Shown here in pieces: positions 61,486-64,000 of a DNA stretch of 64,000 bases. The DNA is from Saturnia japonica. Lineage: Eukaryota; Arthropoda; Insecta; Lepidoptera; Saturniidae. Each line of letters begins with the position of its first letter. Positions within the stretch are counted from its first letter, which is position 1. A program made the translations under genes and the position numbers. The notes beneath the pieces were generated by a model that worked only from the letters and a program-made list of their open reading frames with translations, was not told the origin of the DNA and ran no database searches. Location of the stretch: the NCBI GenBank assembly GCA_033032175.1, contig CM065309.1, positions 3,782,001 to 3,846,000 of the forward strand, read 5' to 3'.

Positions 61486-62519
61486 ATTATTTATCTGGAA
61501 GATAATCTTATTTAATATCTACTTTATATTATTCATCATAAGTTCATTTGATTTACCTTATTATAGTTTTGGTGTACCTATTCTTTTATTTCCAGGATAC
61601 CAATTAATGATAGGTTTATGTATTGATGCGTTTAGATATTTTATAACTTGATAATTTTGGTTTAATAACAGCTTTGTTAATATTTTAGGTTCGTATTGTT
61701 TACATTGCAATATTATGACAATCTCTGTCATTGATAATTCTTTGATAGTAATAGAGCATGCGCGATTAGGAGTTTCTCAGGTATAGACAAATATTCTATC
61801 CAGGTTCTAGTTTAGCAAAATAAATCTATGATTAGATTTATTTTTAATTTTTAAAATAAGAAAAGTCTAGTAAGATGAAATTTTGAATTCAAACGAAAAC
61901 AAAAGAGAAAATTAGAACAGGGAGTATGACAGATTCTTCAGGATGGATCTGATCATGTTTGATGGATTGTACGGCAGACCTTTGAGTAGTAGTAACGTTT
62001 ATATCATAATTATCCTGTGTTTTGATAAAAACCAAATTATTGTACAACAGACCTGGGAGTCGAAAAGATAGTTTATTTTATAACATATTTATATAGAAAA
62101 GTTATTTTAATTGTTATAATTTATAATTTTAATATTAATATGGGTGAAATACCCTTTATCAAAACGACAAATACCTACTGAACATTGAAAGAACACTACC
62201 GGGAAAGTATCACCTGGATTTTGTATTTATAATACAAATAATAACTTTTCCTTTTACATATGAGGAAATCTCAATAGATAAGATATTTGGTGCTGCGTCG
62301 TCTGCTTGAGCAGTGTATCCTGATACGGCCTACACCGTGCTGACTTCTATTCTAGATCCTAGGCAAGGATCTCTACGCTGAGCTGTCGGAGCAAGAAGAA
62401 CGTCTCGGTTACGGACATTAAATTGTGTAATAATAATTTGTAAAACATATATTAACTGAAAATTGTAAGGTATGCTGGAAATTTATACATAACTATCCTA
62501 AATTAAATTATAATCATAA

Positions 62520-62645
62520 CAACCTACACGCTACATAGACGGGCTTTCTAAAAATGGCTTACCTCCATTCTATGGCTTCATTGCGATGTTTTCCTTTACC
62601 GAAAGCTAAGGCTCTTTGCAGGGATTCAAACTTACGTCAATCATT
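62520..62645 (-). mobile_element. SINE D head fragment in serpin intron
   Basis: TTCATTGCGATGTTTTCCTT, CCGAAAGCTAAGGCTC and GCAGGGATTCAAACTTACGT match the reversed SINE D head. Confidence 0.6.
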
Positions 62646-63025
62646 AAGTCAACATTGCATAAAAGCAAATGCATGAGTCAAAAATTCAAAGTAGAATATT
62701 TCAAATTACAAAGTATACAGCGGAGTACAGACACGATGAATTTCTCGGATCCAGAAAATCATAATTAAATTCTGATTCGAACTGCAAGCTGTCCCTTAAG
62801 GTATAACTAGAAGATTTTGTTATTTTATTCTGCTTTCATGTTATTTGATTCTTGTACCTTATAAGTCTGTATTTATAGGTAATAGTAGGTATTAGGGTCG
62901 TCTATATTAAAATTAATTTTATAATATTTTAAATTGGCAACTTGTAAGTTAGATATTTATTTCATTTATGATTTCGTCTTTGTTCTTTGAGGTTATTTAA
63001 ATATGAGTAAAATTGAAAAAAATAC

Positions 63026-63239
63026 CTTTTCATACAAAACCTGTAGATTTAACTCGCTCTGCGCTTTGAACTTAGGTATTGTTAGTTCGACTCTTTTGTG
63101 GCTCATTTTCCCTAACTGCTCGTTCAAGATATCTTGGAGCTAACTTCAACTGCCGCAGTAACACATGTAGACCATTTGTCGAGTTTGGTAGAAATATTAT
63201 GAATGACGCTTTTCTGCCCACGTAAGGTATTTCTATAAT
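63026..63239 (-). pseudogene. Serpin central exon with one-base frame shift
   Basis: Acceptor AATTTAG|ATTATA, donor GAAAAG|GTATTT. The first frame gives IIEIPYVGRKASFIIFLPN, then GLHVLLRQLKLAP. The second, shifted by one base from about 63139, gives LQDILNEQLGKMS, then HKRVELTIPKF. Both halves match adjacent serpin segments, and the unshifted frame runs to a stop within about 20 further codons. There is no room for an intron between the halves. Confidence 0.85.
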
Positions 63240-63369
63240 CTAAATTATATAATCTATTTTAATTTAAAAAAATACAAACATACAGGAATTTAAATTAATT
63301 GGAAACATTATTGAAGTTGGAGACGCATCTGACAAGATAGATTAGATTTCTTTAAATAAGGGCTTTTTA

Positions 63370-63625
63370 TGTTTCATGGAAAATTGACTGTACTGTCCCT
63401 GGTAGTAAGCACAGCACAATCCTAACACAACAGCGACCACCGAGAGATCGTAACCCATTGATGGTCATTGCTGTCATGCTGGCCTGCATTAATTTAACTG
63501 CATATGCACAGGCAGTTCCCGAAACACGATACGCAATCGGGGCAAATGCTGTCGGGCCAAACAGACCTACCATCCCGCTAGCGCCATTTTCTCGATCGTT
63601 GCTCAGCAAGGTGCACCACGTGCAG
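63370..63625. repeat. Dispersed repeat E copy in serpin intron
   Basis: Reversed family features: AATCCTAACACAACAGCGAC, CGTAACCCATTGATGGTC and GTTCCCGAAACACGATACGC. The two ORFs seen here on opposite strands are repeat shadows. Confidence 0.65.
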
Positions 63626-63769
63626 ATGAGGTTGGTTTGGGTGTCTCAGTGCTGAAGATGTAATTCGACACCCCTTACACGCCCACAACTCAACTGTTCA
63701 ACTAAAAACATGTAAGCCGTCAAATTAAATTACTATGTAGTCACTTTGATCCCATTTTAACATAAATCA

Positions 63770-63870
63770 AGATGAATAAATACCATTTTAATTTCATTGG
63801 CATTGGATCTTCAACTTCAAAGATACACAAGGAAAGTCTTCCAAATCATTAAAATTTATTTTCTTTTTTG
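63770..63870 (+). repeat. AACCGACTTC-type repeat fragment in serpin intron
   Basis: TTTAATTTCATTGGCATTGG, ATCTTCAACTTCAAAGATAC and TCTTCCAAATCATTAAAATT match the 3' part of this family. Confidence 0.55.
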
Positions 63871-63965
63871 TTATTAATTTTCTTCTTGTTGTTTGATATT
63901 ATTTTTTCTCTATAACATTTTTATTATACATAATAAGAAATTAAATTATGAAGGTCACTGCTTAC

Positions 63966-64000
63966 CTGGGATTGCAGAATTTCACTTTCTAGATACTTGT
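63966..64000 (-). CDS. Serpin exon, partial at window edge
   Basis: The only open frame reads KYLESEILQSQ and ends CCCAG|GTAAGC in phase 0. It fits the serpin segment just before the conserved ELPY core. It is assigned mainly from its position and phase. Confidence 0.6.

Larger units (their letters stand above)
59432..64000 (-). pseudogene. Serpin gene, 3' part, with a frame shift
   Basis: Serpins are proteins that mostly trap serine proteases through a mobile loop. Four minus-strand exons are visible: 64000-63966 (cut by the window edge), 63239-63026, 61300-61159 and 59559-59432. Motifs run in serpin order: IIEIPYVGRKASFIIFLPN (the LPY and LP core), VELTIPKFKAQSEL, IGVKNIFN, LYVSKAIQNAIIEVNEIGTEAAASS (hinge), then the loop and DRPFLFFVNVN. 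The second exon changes reading frame near 63139, and its length (214 nt) is one more than a multiple of three although both ends are phase 0. All splice sites are GT-AG. The upstream exons are outside the window. Either this is a recent pseudogene or null allele, or one base is wrong in the sequence. Confidence 0.85.

Noticed and set aside
63367..63655. Opposite ORFs of 80 and 65 codons in the serpin intron
   Set aside because: They coincide with a copy of repeat E and overlap each other on opposite strands.

Overview
The window is AT-rich insect nuclear DNA and looks like a moth or butterfly. Both recognisable host genes are split into short exons by GT-AG introns. The spaces between them hold dispersed repeats of kinds common in Lepidoptera: tRNA-derived SINEs, repeats ending in GGGCACAGCTAGT, AACCGACTTC-type repeats and a LINE tail ending in an A run. 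No prokaryotic gene, tRNA gene, rRNA or CRISPR array was seen. The species was not identified.

The right third carries two host genes, both on the minus strand. At 57767-44721 lies a complete netrin receptor gene, unc-5. I assembled 13 coding exons with matching phases, giving 1045 codons: signal peptide, acidic linker, two Ig domains, two thrombospondin type 1 (TSP1) modules, one membrane segment, then ZU5, UPA and death domains. At 64000-59432 lies the 3' part of a serpin gene whose first exons are outside the window. Its hinge, reactive loop and C-terminal strand are present, but the exon at 63239-63026 contains a one-base frame shift, so it is a pseudogene, a null allele or a base-call error.

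The left two thirds have no confident host gene and are mainly mobile-element sequence. The main items are a 3.41-kb tandem duplication (5806-9215 and 9216-12622), a young internally deleted Ty3/Gypsy element with identical 116-bp LTRs and a TSD (20169-22342), a decayed Tc1-like DD34E transposon (about 29226-30638), two foldback or MITE elements (15732-15928 and 32046-32296) and many SINE or short repeat copies. A few GC-rich patches with possible first exons (14.3-14.9 kb, 18.9-19.1 kb, 22.35-22.67 kb) and one possible last exon (27.45 kb) may belong to genes I could not assemble.

Layout: 1-5.8 kb repeats; 5.8-12.6 kb tandem duplication; 12.6-20.2 kb repeats, a foldback element, an ATCA microsatellite and candidate small exons; 20.2-22.3 kb Ty3 element; 22.35-22.7 kb GC-rich leader and a 59-codon ORF; 22.7-29.2 kb repeats; 29.2-30.6 kb Tc1 relic; 30.6-44.6 kb repeats and AT-rich DNA; 44.6-57.8 kb unc-5; 58.5-59.2 kb repeat; 59.4-64 kb serpin. 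The two host genes have no evident functional link. Splice sites were read by eye, checked only by phase and known domain order, with no transcript data.
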